DNA of 8,023 nucleotides, from the NCBI GenBank assembly GCA_022709625.1, contig JAKLIL010000067.1:1-8023 (forward strand), in the 5' to 3' direction. This document shows positions 1 to 5,060 of the stretch, piece after piece. The DNA is from Verrucomicrobiota bacterium. GTDB lineage: Bacteria; Verrucomicrobiota; Kiritimatiellia; CAIQIC01; Lenti-01. The notes beneath the pieces are model-generated. The model made no database searches and was not told the origin of the DNA. It saw only the letters and a list, made by a program, of their open reading frames with translations. Position numbers and translations under genes: made by a program. Within the stretch, counting starts at the first letter, position 1. Each line of letters begins with the position of its first letter.

Positions 1-1136
1 TGGTTCACGGCGCTGACGCTGTCGCCGCCGCCGATGATGCTCGTGGCGCCGCTGTCGGCCACCGCCCGGCAGACGCCGAACGTGCCCGCTGCGAACGGCT
101 TCATCTCGAAGCAGCCCATCGGTCCGTTCCAGACCACGGTCTTGGCGCCTTGGATCGCCGCCGCATACAGCGCGGTCGTCCGGGGGCCGATGTCCAGCGC
201 CATCCAGCCGGCCGGCACATCGTTGCCGACGACCTGGGTGTTCGCGGCCGCGTCGAACTTGTCCGCCACCACGTTGTCCACGGGCAGGAGCAGCTTCTTG
301 CCGTTGACCTGCGCCTTGGCGATCATCCGCCTGGCGTAGTCGAGCTGGTCCAGTTCGCACAGGGAATTGCCGACTTCGTGGCCCTGGGCCTTCAAAAACG
401 TGTAGGCCATGCCGCCGCCGATGATCAGCGTGTCGACCTTATTCAGCAAATTGTCCACCACCGCCAGTTTGTCGCTGACCTTGGCCCCGCCCAAAATCGC
501 CACGAAGGGACGCACGGGATTGTTCACCGCGTTGCCGAGATACTGGATTTCCTTTTCCATCAGGAAACCGGCCACGCTGGCGCCGATGTATTTGCAGATC
601 ACGGCCGTCGACGCGTGCGCGCGGTGCGCGGACCCGAAGGCGTCGTTCACGAAGACGTCGCCGTAGGTGGCCAGTTTCCGGGCCATCGCCTGCTGCTTTT
701 CCTTCAGCGCGGTCTTCTTGGCCTTGTATTCCTCTTCGGACATCTCGTCGGTCTTTTTGACCTTGCCCTCTTCCTCCTTGTAGAAGCGGGTGTTTTCCAG
801 CAGGAGCACCTGGCCGGACTTCAGCGCCGCCACTTCGGCGTCGGCGGCTTGGCAGTCCGCCGCGAATGCGACGGGCTGGCCCAGCACCTTGGCGAGGTGG
901 TCCGCGACGGGCTTGAGGCTGAATTCCGCCTCGTAGCCCTTGCCTTTCGGCCGGCCGAGGTGGCTCATCAGCACGAGCCGCGCGCCTTTTTCGAGCACGT
1001 AGCGGATGGATGGCAGAGCCGCCTGGATCCTCGTGTCGTCGCCAATGACGCCAGCCTTGATCGGCACGTTGAAATCCACGCGCATCAGCACGCGTTTGCC
1101 GGCCAGATCCACGTCTTTCAAGGTCTTCTTGTGCAT
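1..1136 (-). CDS. pgk: Phosphoglycerate kinase, C-terminus cut by the window edge
   Basis: Transfers phosphate between 1,3-bisphosphoglycerate and ADP, giving 3-phosphoglycerate and ATP in glycolysis (reversible); cytoplasmic. The window holds 378 codons from an ATG at 1136-1134; the last 20-40 residues lie beyond position 1. Family motifs appear in order: VDFNVP (about 20-25), SHLGRP (58-63), ENTRFY (114-119), NDAFGSAHRAHAS (164-176), ILGGAKVSDK (214-223), IIGGGMAYTFLK (238-249), WNGPMG (336-341) and GGGDS (369-373). The start is supported by GAGGAG nine bases upstream. Residues about 120-150 form a Lys/Glu-rich stretch longer than the usual bacterial loop, like the insertion in eukaryotic-type PGKs. 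The gene lies 74 bp downstream of gap on the same strand and probably shares its transcript. Identification is certain; only the C-terminus is unseen. Confidence 0.98.
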   Translation of the reverse strand, partial: MHKKTLKDVDLAGKRVLMRVDFNVPIKAGVIGDDTRIQAALPSIRYVLEKGARLVLMSHLGRPKGKGYEAEFSLKPVADHLAKVLGQPVAFAADCQAADAEVAALKSGQVLLLENTRFYKEEEGKVKKTDEMSEEEYKAKKTALKEKQQAMARKLATYGDVFVNDAFGSAHRAHASTAVICKYIGASVAGFLMEKEIQYLGNAVNNPVRPFVAILGGAKVSDKLAVVDNLLNKVDTLIIGGGMAYTFLKAQGHEVGNSLCELDQLDYARRMIAKAQVNGKKLLLPVDNVVADKFDAAANTQVVGNDVPAGWMALDIGPRTTALYAAAIQGAKTVVWNGPMGCFEMKPFAAGTFGVCRAVADSGATSIIGGGDSVSAVN

Positions 1137-1145
1137 GGGTTCGTT

Positions 1146-1151
1146 CTCCTC
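1146..1151 (-). promoter_or_regulatory. Shine-Dalgarno site of pgk
   Basis: GAGGAG on the minus strand lies nine bases before the ATG at 1136. It fixes the start and shows that pgk can be translated independently of gap, despite the hairpin just upstream. Confidence 0.75.
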
Positions 1152-1162
1152 GCAGACAGGAC

Positions 1163-1189
1163 GCGGAGAGCGGGCGGGCCGCTCTCCGC
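1163..1189 (-). other. Strong intergenic hairpin between gap and pgk
   Basis: Arms 1163-1173 (gcggagagcgg) and 1179-1189 (ccgctctccgc) are a perfect 11-bp inverted repeat around a 5-base loop. In the direction of transcription the hairpin lies about 20 bases after the gap stop and about 11 bases before the pgk Shine-Dalgarno site. No T-run follows, so it is not a typical intrinsic terminator. It more likely stabilises the gap mRNA 3' end, acts as a processing site, or partly attenuates read-through. The structure is seen directly; the role is inferred. Confidence 0.6.
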
Positions 1190-1210
1190 ATCCGGGTTCG
1201 CGCGCGACGT

Positions 1211-2233
1211 CTACTTGACGGTGTCCATATGGACGATGAGGTCCAGCAGCTTATTGGAATAGGCCCACTCGTTGTCGTACCAGGCCACCACCTTCGCGAA
1301 ATTCGGGTTGAGCATGATACCGGCGCCGGCGTCGAAGATCGAGGTCCGCGGGTCGTGGTTGAAGTCCGTCGATACGACGTCGTCTTCCGTATAGCCGAGG
1401 ATTCCTTTCATCTCGCCTTCGGACGCCTTCTTCATCGCGGCCTTGATGGCGGCATAGGCGGATTCGGCGTCCGCGCCGGGCGCCTGCTCCAGCCGCACGG
1501 TCAGGTCGACCACGGAGACGTTGAGCGTCGGAATGCGGAACGCCATGCCCGTCAGCTTGCCCTTGAGGGCCGGAATGACCTTGCCTACCGCCTTCGCGGC
1601 GCCGGTCGAGGACGGGATGGTGTTGCCCGCCGCGGCGCGGCCGCCCCGGAAGTCCTTCTTGCCGCCCGGACCGTCCACGGTCTTCTGGGTCGCCGTGGTG
1701 GCGTGCACCGTGGTCATCAGGCCTTCCAGAATGCCCCAGTTGTCGTGCAGCACCTTGGCCACCGGCGCCAGGCAGTTCGTCGTGCAGGAGGCGTTGGATA
1801 CGAACGCCTCGCCTTTGTAGGTCTTGTGGTTCACGCCCATGACGAACATCGGGGTGTCGTCCTTCGACGGCGCGCTCATCACCACGCGCTTGGCGCCGGC
1901 CTTGAGATGTCCTTCGGCCTTGGCCTTTTCCAAAAAGAGGCCCGTGGATTCGCACACGTATTCGGCGCCGACGTCGCCCCACTTGAGGTTGGCCGGATCC
2001 TTTTCCGCCGTGAGCCGGATCTTCTTGCCGTTGACGACCAGCGCGCCCTCCTCGGCCTTGACCGTGCCTTTGAAGGCGCCGTGGATGCTGTCGAACTTCA
2101 GCATGTACGCCAATTGCTTGGAGTCGAACAGGTCGTTGATTCCGACCACTTCGATGTTTGGATTTTCGACCGCCGCGCGGAAAACCAAGCGCCCAATGCG
2201 CCCGAATCCATTGATGCCAACTTTGATAGCCAT
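1211..2233 (-). CDS. gap: Type I glyceraldehyde-3-phosphate dehydrogenase, NAD-type
   Basis: Oxidises and phosphorylates glyceraldehyde 3-phosphate to 1,3-bisphosphoglycerate with NAD+, supplying the substrate of the downstream pgk; cytoplasmic homotetramer in the family. The 340-residue length is normal. The Rossmann motif GINGFGRIGR begins at residue 7. Asp34 in the NDL motif fits NAD preference. The catalytic block SNASCTTNC carries nucleophile Cys150, and His177 in TTVHATTATQK is the general base. RGGRAAAGN, IPSSTGAAKAVGKV, GMAFRIPT and the C-terminal WYDNEW (318-323) complete the family pattern, which resembles E. coli GapA closely. The start at 2233 was chosen because MAIKVGINGF is the family N-terminus and CGGAG lies nine bases upstream. 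A longer in-frame reading back to 2341 would run through the promoter and has no homologous look. The stop is TAG. Confidence 0.99.
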   Translation of the reverse strand: MAIKVGINGFGRIGRLVFRAAVENPNIEVVGINDLFDSKQLAYMLKFDSIHGAFKGTVKAEEGALVVNGKKIRLTAEKDPANLKWGDVGAEYVCESTGLFLEKAKAEGHLKAGAKRVVMSAPSKDDTPMFVMGVNHKTYKGEAFVSNASCTTNCLAPVAKVLHDNWGILEGLMTTVHATTATQKTVDGPGGKKDFRGGRAAAGNTIPSSTGAAKAVGKVIPALKGKLTGMAFRIPTLNVSVVDLTVRLEQAPGADAESAYAAIKAAMKKASEGEMKGILGYTEDDVVSTDFNHDPRTSIFDAGAGIMLNPNFAKVVAWYDNEWAYSNKLLDLIVHMDTVK

Positions 2234-2242
2234 TTTCGTGAT

Positions 2243-2247
2243 CTCCG
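2243..2247 (-). promoter_or_regulatory. Shine-Dalgarno site of gap
   Basis: CGGAG on the minus strand is nine bases before the ATG at 2233. It decides between this start and the upstream in-frame extension. Confidence 0.65.
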
Positions 2248-2305
2248 TATGTTGATTCCAGATGTCGCCGCCGGGCCGGGGGGCGCCCGCACAACGGCGG
2301 AATTG

Positions 2306-2324
2306 CGCGGGACTATATCCCGCG
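2306..2324. promoter_or_regulatory. 19-bp palindrome over the gap -10 box, operator candidate
   Basis: Perfect 7-bp arms cgcggga (2306-2312) and tcccgcg (2318-2324) flank ctata. The palindrome is centred on the -10 hexamer of the gap promoter, a typical position for a repressor that blocks RNA polymerase. No regulator gene lies in the window and I do not recognise the site as that of a known family. The symmetry is seen; the operator role is inference. Confidence 0.4.
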
Positions 2325-2341
2325 GCCGGCGCCGGCGTCAA
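2312..2341 (-). promoter_or_regulatory. Sigma-70-type promoter of gap-pgk
   Basis: On the minus strand, -35 TTGACG (2341-2336) and -10 TATAGT (2317-2312) are separated by 18 bases, each matching consensus at five of six positions. The predicted transcript start is near 2305, giving a leader of roughly 70 bases before the gap ATG. It is the best promoter in the window, as expected for a glycolytic operon. Confidence 0.7.
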
Positions 2342-2367
2342 CCCCCGAATTGGGAAAGAAATCGAGC

Positions 2368-2383
2368 AAAAAACGGTTTACCG
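2368..2383 (-). terminator. Weak terminator candidate at the sir2 stop codon
   Basis: On the minus strand a 3-4 bp stem (CGG / CCG around TAAA, which includes the sir2 stop codon) is followed by six T residues (2373-2368). The stem is too short for a confident intrinsic terminator, but the T-tract is in the right place between sir2 and the gap promoter. Confidence 0.25.
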
Positions 2384-3157
2384 CGGGCCGAGCAGCGCGT
2401 CCATGCGCAGAAATGCCGCCCCCGCCTTCATGGGAATGAACAAGTCCACGATCCGTTCCGTGTAATCCGATGGCTCCGGGTTCACCTCGATGATTGTCGC
2501 CCCGCGGCGCTTCGCCAGTTGCGGAATCGCCGCCGCGGGATACACCACGCCCGACGTCCCGACCAGAACCATGCAGTCCGTTTTCCGCGCCGCTTCCTCC
2601 GCCGCCTCCAGCGCTCCCGGCGGAATGCCCTCGCCGAAGAATACGAAGTCCGGCTTCAGCAACCCGCCGCACGCGCAGCGCGGCACCGCCGCCCGCGTCG
2701 CTTCCGCGTTCAGCGGCAGTTCCCGCCCGCAATCGAGGCAGGTCATCGTCCGGCAGTGCCCATGGAATTCCACCAGGTTGCGGCTGCCCGCCGCGGCGTG
2801 CAGGCCGTCGATGTTCTGCGTGATCGTCGTCTTGAGCCGCCCGGCCGCCTCCCACTTCGCCAAGACCCGGTGCGCTTCGTTCGGTTGCGCCGGCGGCCGG
2901 CCGTCCGCCCCCAGAAAACAGATGAACATCTCCCGGATCACCGGCCACGAGCGCCCCGGATGGCGCACGAACGCCTCCAAATCCAAGACCGCCGGATCGT
3001 ACTTGTTCCATATTCCGCCCTCCCCCCGGAACGGCGGAATCCCGCTCTCCACCGACATCCCCGCCCCGCTGAACGCCGTCAGATATTCCGCCCCGCGGAT
3101 CGCCTCCGCCGCCGTTTTCAACCTATTTCCCAATCTCTTCTCGCTTTCCCCCATCAT
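2378..3157 (-). CDS. Sir2-family NAD-dependent protein deacylase (sirtuin)
   Basis: Removes acyl groups from lysine side chains, consuming NAD+ and releasing nicotinamide and O-acyl-ADP-ribose; cytoplasmic. The protein has 259 residues, usual for a bacterial sirtuin core. NAD-binding motifs: GAGMSVESGIPPFRG (31-45), TQNID (113-117), GTSGVVYPAA (200-209) and EVN (224-226). His132 in EFHGH is the catalytic base. Zinc ligands are Cys140, Cys143, Cys161 and Cys163 (CxxC...CxC), followed by KPDFVFFGE (168-176). The Tyr-x-x-Arg pair used by CobB/SIRT5-type desuccinylases appears to be replaced by Phe78 and Phe81, so short-chain deacylation is more likely. Two ATGs are adjacent (3157, 3154); the first lies 11 bases after AGGA. 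It sits upstream of gap-pgk on the same strand but is separated by a T-tract and the gap promoter. The symbol cobB would fit loosely. Confidence 0.95.
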   Translation of the reverse strand: MMGESEKRLGNRLKTAAEAIRGAEYLTAFSGAGMSVESGIPPFRGEGGIWNKYDPAVLDLEAFVRHPGRSWPVIREMFICFLGADGRPPAQPNEAHRVLAKWEAAGRLKTTITQNIDGLHAAAGSRNLVEFHGHCRTMTCLDCGRELPLNAEATRAAVPRCACGGLLKPDFVFFGEGIPPGALEAAEEAARKTDCMVLVGTSGVVYPAAAIPQLAKRRGATIIEVNPEPSDYTERIVDLFIPMKAGAAFLRMDALLGPR

Positions 3158-3168
3158 AACGGCTGTTT

Positions 3169-3172
3169 TCCT
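3169..3172 (-). promoter_or_regulatory. Shine-Dalgarno candidate of the sirtuin gene
   Basis: AGGA within ACAGGAAAAC on the minus strand is 11 bases before the ATG at 3157. A copy of CAGGAAAAC lies 26 bases further upstream (complement of 3191-3199). Both lie in purine-rich sequence that seems continuous with the ACAGGAT repeat at 3226-3262. Confidence 0.4.
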
Positions 3173-3225
3173 GTGTTCCGGCTGCTTCTTGTTTTCCTGC
3201 TCATTCTGCCTGCTGTTCTCTCTTC

Positions 3226-3262
3226 CATCCTGTCAAATCCTGTCCATCCTGTCTAAAAATTC
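3226..3262 (-). repeat. ACAGGAT-type dispersed intergenic repeat, copy A
   Basis: Read on the minus strand this begins GAATTTTTAG and continues as three successive ACAGGAT units spaced 11-12 bases apart (ACAGGATGG, ACAGGATTTG, ACAGGATGG). It lies between the divergent sirtuin and DUF1343 genes. A clearly related copy lies at 6245-6278 in the same orientation. I recall similar (A)ACAGGATn repeats between genes in many environmental bacteria, but cannot check this. The purine-rich stretch from here to 3161 looks like decayed further units. Confidence 0.6.
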
Positions 3263-3284
3263 TCCTCTCTCTTTCTGATTCTGC

Positions 3285-3297
3285 TACGATTTCTCCT
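3285..3297 (+). promoter_or_regulatory. TAnnnT -10-like box at the DUF1343 start
   Basis: TACGAT (3285-3290) ends seven bases before the GTG start at 3298. The intervening ttctcct holds no Shine-Dalgarno site. The spacing would place the transcript start at or beside the start codon, that is, a leaderless mRNA. No convincing -35 box is seen about 17 bases upstream. Confidence 0.4.
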
Positions 3298-4371
3298 GTG
3301 ATCGCTTCGCCCGCCATCCGCCCCGGCATCGAGTCCATACCGCCCGACTGGCTCGCCGGCCGCCGCGTCGGACTCGTCGCGCATCCCGCCAGCCTGACCT
3401 CCGATGGACGCCATTCCGCCCAATTCCTCCGCGATTCCGGCGCAAATCTCGTCGCCCTCTTCGGCCCCGAGCACGGCTTCTTCGGTCGCGGCGGAGCCGG
3501 CGAAAGAATCGAAGACACCGCCCACGCCGAGTGGAACATTCTTGTTTTCTCGCTCTACGGCGAGACCCGCGCCCCCACCCCCGCGATGCTCGACCTCGTG
3601 GACGTCTTCGTGTTCGATGTCCAGACCATCGCCTGCCGGGCCTACACCTACGTCTCCACCTTGCGCCTCCTGATGGAAGCCTGCGCCGCCGCCGACAAAA
3701 CCCTCGTCGTCGCCGACCGCCCCGTTCCCCTGATGCTGACGCCGCCCGACGGCCCCATGCTCGACCCCGCCTGCGCTTCGTTCGTCGGCCTCGTCCCCAC
3801 TCCGTTTTGCTACGGGATGACGCCCGCCGAAACCGCCCTTTTCCTGCGCGAGGCCCTTTCTCTCTCTTCGCTCGACTTGCTCATCGCCCCCTGCCGCAAC
3901 CTCTCACGCACTTTATCTCTTCCGCAAATATTTCCCGCGTGGCGCGCCACTTCGCCCGCCATTGTCTCCATCGATAACGCCCTGTGCTTCCCGCTCACGG
4001 TCTTCTTCGAGGCCCTGCCGATGATCGACCACGCTCGCGGCACCCCCCTCGCCTTCCAGCGCATCGGTTCGGCCCACGCGGACGTTTCCAAGCTCGAACT
4101 CCCGCCCCTTCCCGGCCTACGCGTCGCGCCCTGCGAATATCCCGACAAGCACGGCCAACTTCTGCGCGGCCTCGCCTTCGAAGTCGTCGACCCTGCCGCC
4201 TACTGCCCCGCCTTCTCGGCCTTCACGCTGCTCACCGCCCTCGAAAAACGCATCGGGTCCGCCCTGTGGAATTTTCCCGGCACCCGCCCTGAATTTTACG
4301 CCCAGCTCTGGGGCACCCGCACCCCCGCGCCTCCTTGGCCGCCCTTCGCAATCCCAAATCCGCTCTACTGA
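3298..4371 (+). CDS. DUF1343 / YbbC (NamZ-like, GH171) family protein, compact form
   Basis: The family founder NamZ is an exo-beta-N-acetylmuramidase that removes terminal MurNAc from peptidoglycan fragments. Visible family blocks: GRRVGLVAHPAS (21-32), LFGPEHGFFG (54-63), SLYGETRAPTPAMLDLVDVFVFDVQ (begins at 85), RAYTYVSTL (114-122), VVADRPVPL (137-145), FVGLVPTPFCYGMTPAE (162-178), TSPAI (218-222) and RGTPLAF (247-253). At 357 residues it is shorter than the 380-410 I would expect. The segment where the family usually has an EGTN-SEGRGTT-type motif reads EALPMIDHARGTP, so substrate or activity may differ. No signal peptide is present, which would make it cytoplasmic. The GTG at 3298 is the only sensible start: the frame is open upstream but has no ATG, GTG or TTG nearby. 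msrA follows 36 bp later. Family assignment is firm; enzymatic activity is inferred. Confidence 0.9.
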   Translation: MIASPAIRPGIESIPPDWLAGRRVGLVAHPASLTSDGRHSAQFLRDSGANLVALFGPEHGFFGRGGAGERIEDTAHAEWNILVFSLYGETRAPTPAMLDLVDVFVFDVQTIACRAYTYVSTLRLLMEACAAADKTLVVADRPVPLMLTPPDGPMLDPACASFVGLVPTPFCYGMTPAETALFLREALSLSSLDLLIAPCRNLSRTLSLPQIFPAWRATSPAIVSIDNALCFPLTVFFEALPMIDHARGTPLAFQRIGSAHADVSKLELPPLPGLRVAPCEYPDKHGQLLRGLAFEVVDPAAYCPAFSAFTLLTALEKRIGSALWNFPGTRPEFYAQLWGTRTPAPPWPPFAIPNPLY

Positions 4372-4400
4372 TTGCGAATTTGCGCATCCTGGGATAGCTT
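4372..4400 (+). promoter_or_regulatory. Candidate promoter of msrA, possibly leaderless
   Basis: TTGCGA (4372-4377), a 17-base spacer and TAGCTT (4395-4400) end seven bases before the ATG at 4408. The match to sigma-70 is moderate (four and three of six). The position just after the DUF1343 stop and the lack of a Shine-Dalgarno site before 4408 fit a leaderless msrA transcript. Confidence 0.4.
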
Positions 4401-4407
4401 GCCGGGC

Positions 4408-5007
4408 ATGAAATCGCTAATCTGCATCCTTGCCCTGCTTGCGGCAACGGATGCGTTTGCCCAACCTGGAGATGCCATGAATTCCCCCGTTCCAACGGAA
4501 ACCGCCACCCTTGCCGGAGGTTGTTTCTGGTGCCTCGAAGAAATCTTCCGTCAGCAGCCGGGCGTGTTGAAGGTAGTTTCCGGCTATACCGGCGGTACAA
4601 CGAAGAACCCAACCTATGCCCAAGTCTGCGATGGCGACACCGGGCATGCCGAAGCGGTGCAAATTGTTTTCGATCCACAGGCGATTTCGTACGACAAGCT
4701 ACTGGATGTTTTCTGGAAGTCGCACGATCCCACGCAATTGAACCGGCAAGGCGCGGACCTGGGAACGCAATATCGTTCGGCGATTTTCACACATTCCGAG
4801 GCGCAAGCGGCGGCGGCCAAGGCCGCGCTCGCGGCGGAAAGCCAATCCGGTCGCCACGCGCGGCCCATCGTCACGGAAATCGCGCCGGCCGGCGAATTCT
4901 ATCCCGCCGAGGATTACCATCGGGAATACTACCGCAACAACAAGCGCGCGCCCTATTGCCGGGCCGTCATCCAGCCCAAGCTGAAGAAGCTGGGATTGGA
5001 GGATTGA
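4408..5007 (+). CDS. msrA: Peptide-methionine (S)-S-oxide reductase with signal peptide
   Basis: Reduces the S-epimer of methionine sulfoxide in oxidised proteins. The protein has 199 residues from the ATG at 4408. Residues 1-18 (MKSLICILALLAATDAFA, then Gln) form a plausible Sec signal peptide with an A-x-A cleavage site and no lipobox, so the enzyme is probably periplasmic. The catalytic motif GCFWC (38-42) holds nucleophile Cys39, and Glu44 follows. GYTGG, NPTYAQV, TGHAEAVQI, HDPTQLNRQGADLGTQYRS and the C-terminal PYCRAVIQPK, with likely resolving Cys184, are all present. An ATG at 4477 preceded by GGAG would yield a 176-residue cytoplasmic form lacking the signal. A TTG in frame at 4372 is an unlikely start. 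No msrB is fused. The gene converges on prfB. The family call is certain; the start and location are somewhat open. Confidence 0.96.
   Translation: MKSLICILALLAATDAFAQPGDAMNSPVPTETATLAGGCFWCLEEIFRQQPGVLKVVSGYTGGTTKNPTYAQVCDGDTGHAEAVQIVFDPQAISYDKLLDVFWKSHDPTQLNRQGADLGTQYRSAIFTHSEAQAAAAKAALAAESQSGRHARPIVTEIAPAGEFYPAEDYHREYYRNNKRAPYCRAVIQPKLKKLGLED
4468..4471 (+). promoter_or_regulatory. Internal Shine-Dalgarno site before a second msrA start
   Basis: GGAG lies five bases before an in-frame ATG at 4477, while the upstream ATG at 4408 has no such site. It could direct synthesis of a signal-less MsrA beginning MNSPVPTE, with the whole catalytic domain intact. Confidence 0.35.
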
Positions 5008-5052
5008 GGGTTCGGGGTTCTGGCTGCGGAAATCAAGCTGAACCCTGAATCC
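5001..5052. repeat. Imperfect inverted repeat between convergent msrA and prfB
   Basis: Arms 5001-5013 (ggattgagggttc) and 5040-5052 (gaaccctgaatcc) pair at 12 of 13 positions around a 26-base loop. A second GGGTTC at 5015-5020 can pair with 5040-5045 instead. The left arm contains the msrA TGA stop. Neither strand has a T-run after the stem, so this is at best an atypical bidirectional terminator. It could also be a remnant of a small dispersed repeat. Confidence 0.5.
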
Positions 5053-5060
5053 CGGTTCCT

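Noticed and set aside
1163..1189. gap-pgk hairpin as an intrinsic terminator
   Set aside because: No T-run follows it on the transcribed strand, and pgk with its own SD follows immediately.
2234..2341. N-terminal extension of gap back to an ATG at 2341
   Set aside because: It overlaps the promoter, lies upstream of a good SD site, and GAPDH begins at MAIKVGINGF in the family.
3231..3236. TTGACA within the repeat as a -35 box for the sirtuin gene
   Set aside because: No acceptable -10 lies 16-19 bases downstream; the nearest candidate (CAGAAT) is 22 bases away. The hexamer is a by-product of the repeat.
1229..3256. Very long open frame on the plus strand (675 codons), and a similar one at 150-1262
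   Set aside because: Both lie antisense to pgk, gap and the sirtuin gene. The translations are Arg/His/Gly-rich with no domain and arise from GC-rich codon use on the other strand.
3226..3262. ACAGGAT units as a CRISPR array
   Set aside because: Units are 7-9 bases with 2-5 base separations, far below CRISPR repeat and spacer lengths, and no cas gene is present.
4372..4407. TTG start for msrA directly after the DUF1343 stop
   Set aside because: It would put 12 unrelated residues before a good signal peptide and overlap the likely -35 box.
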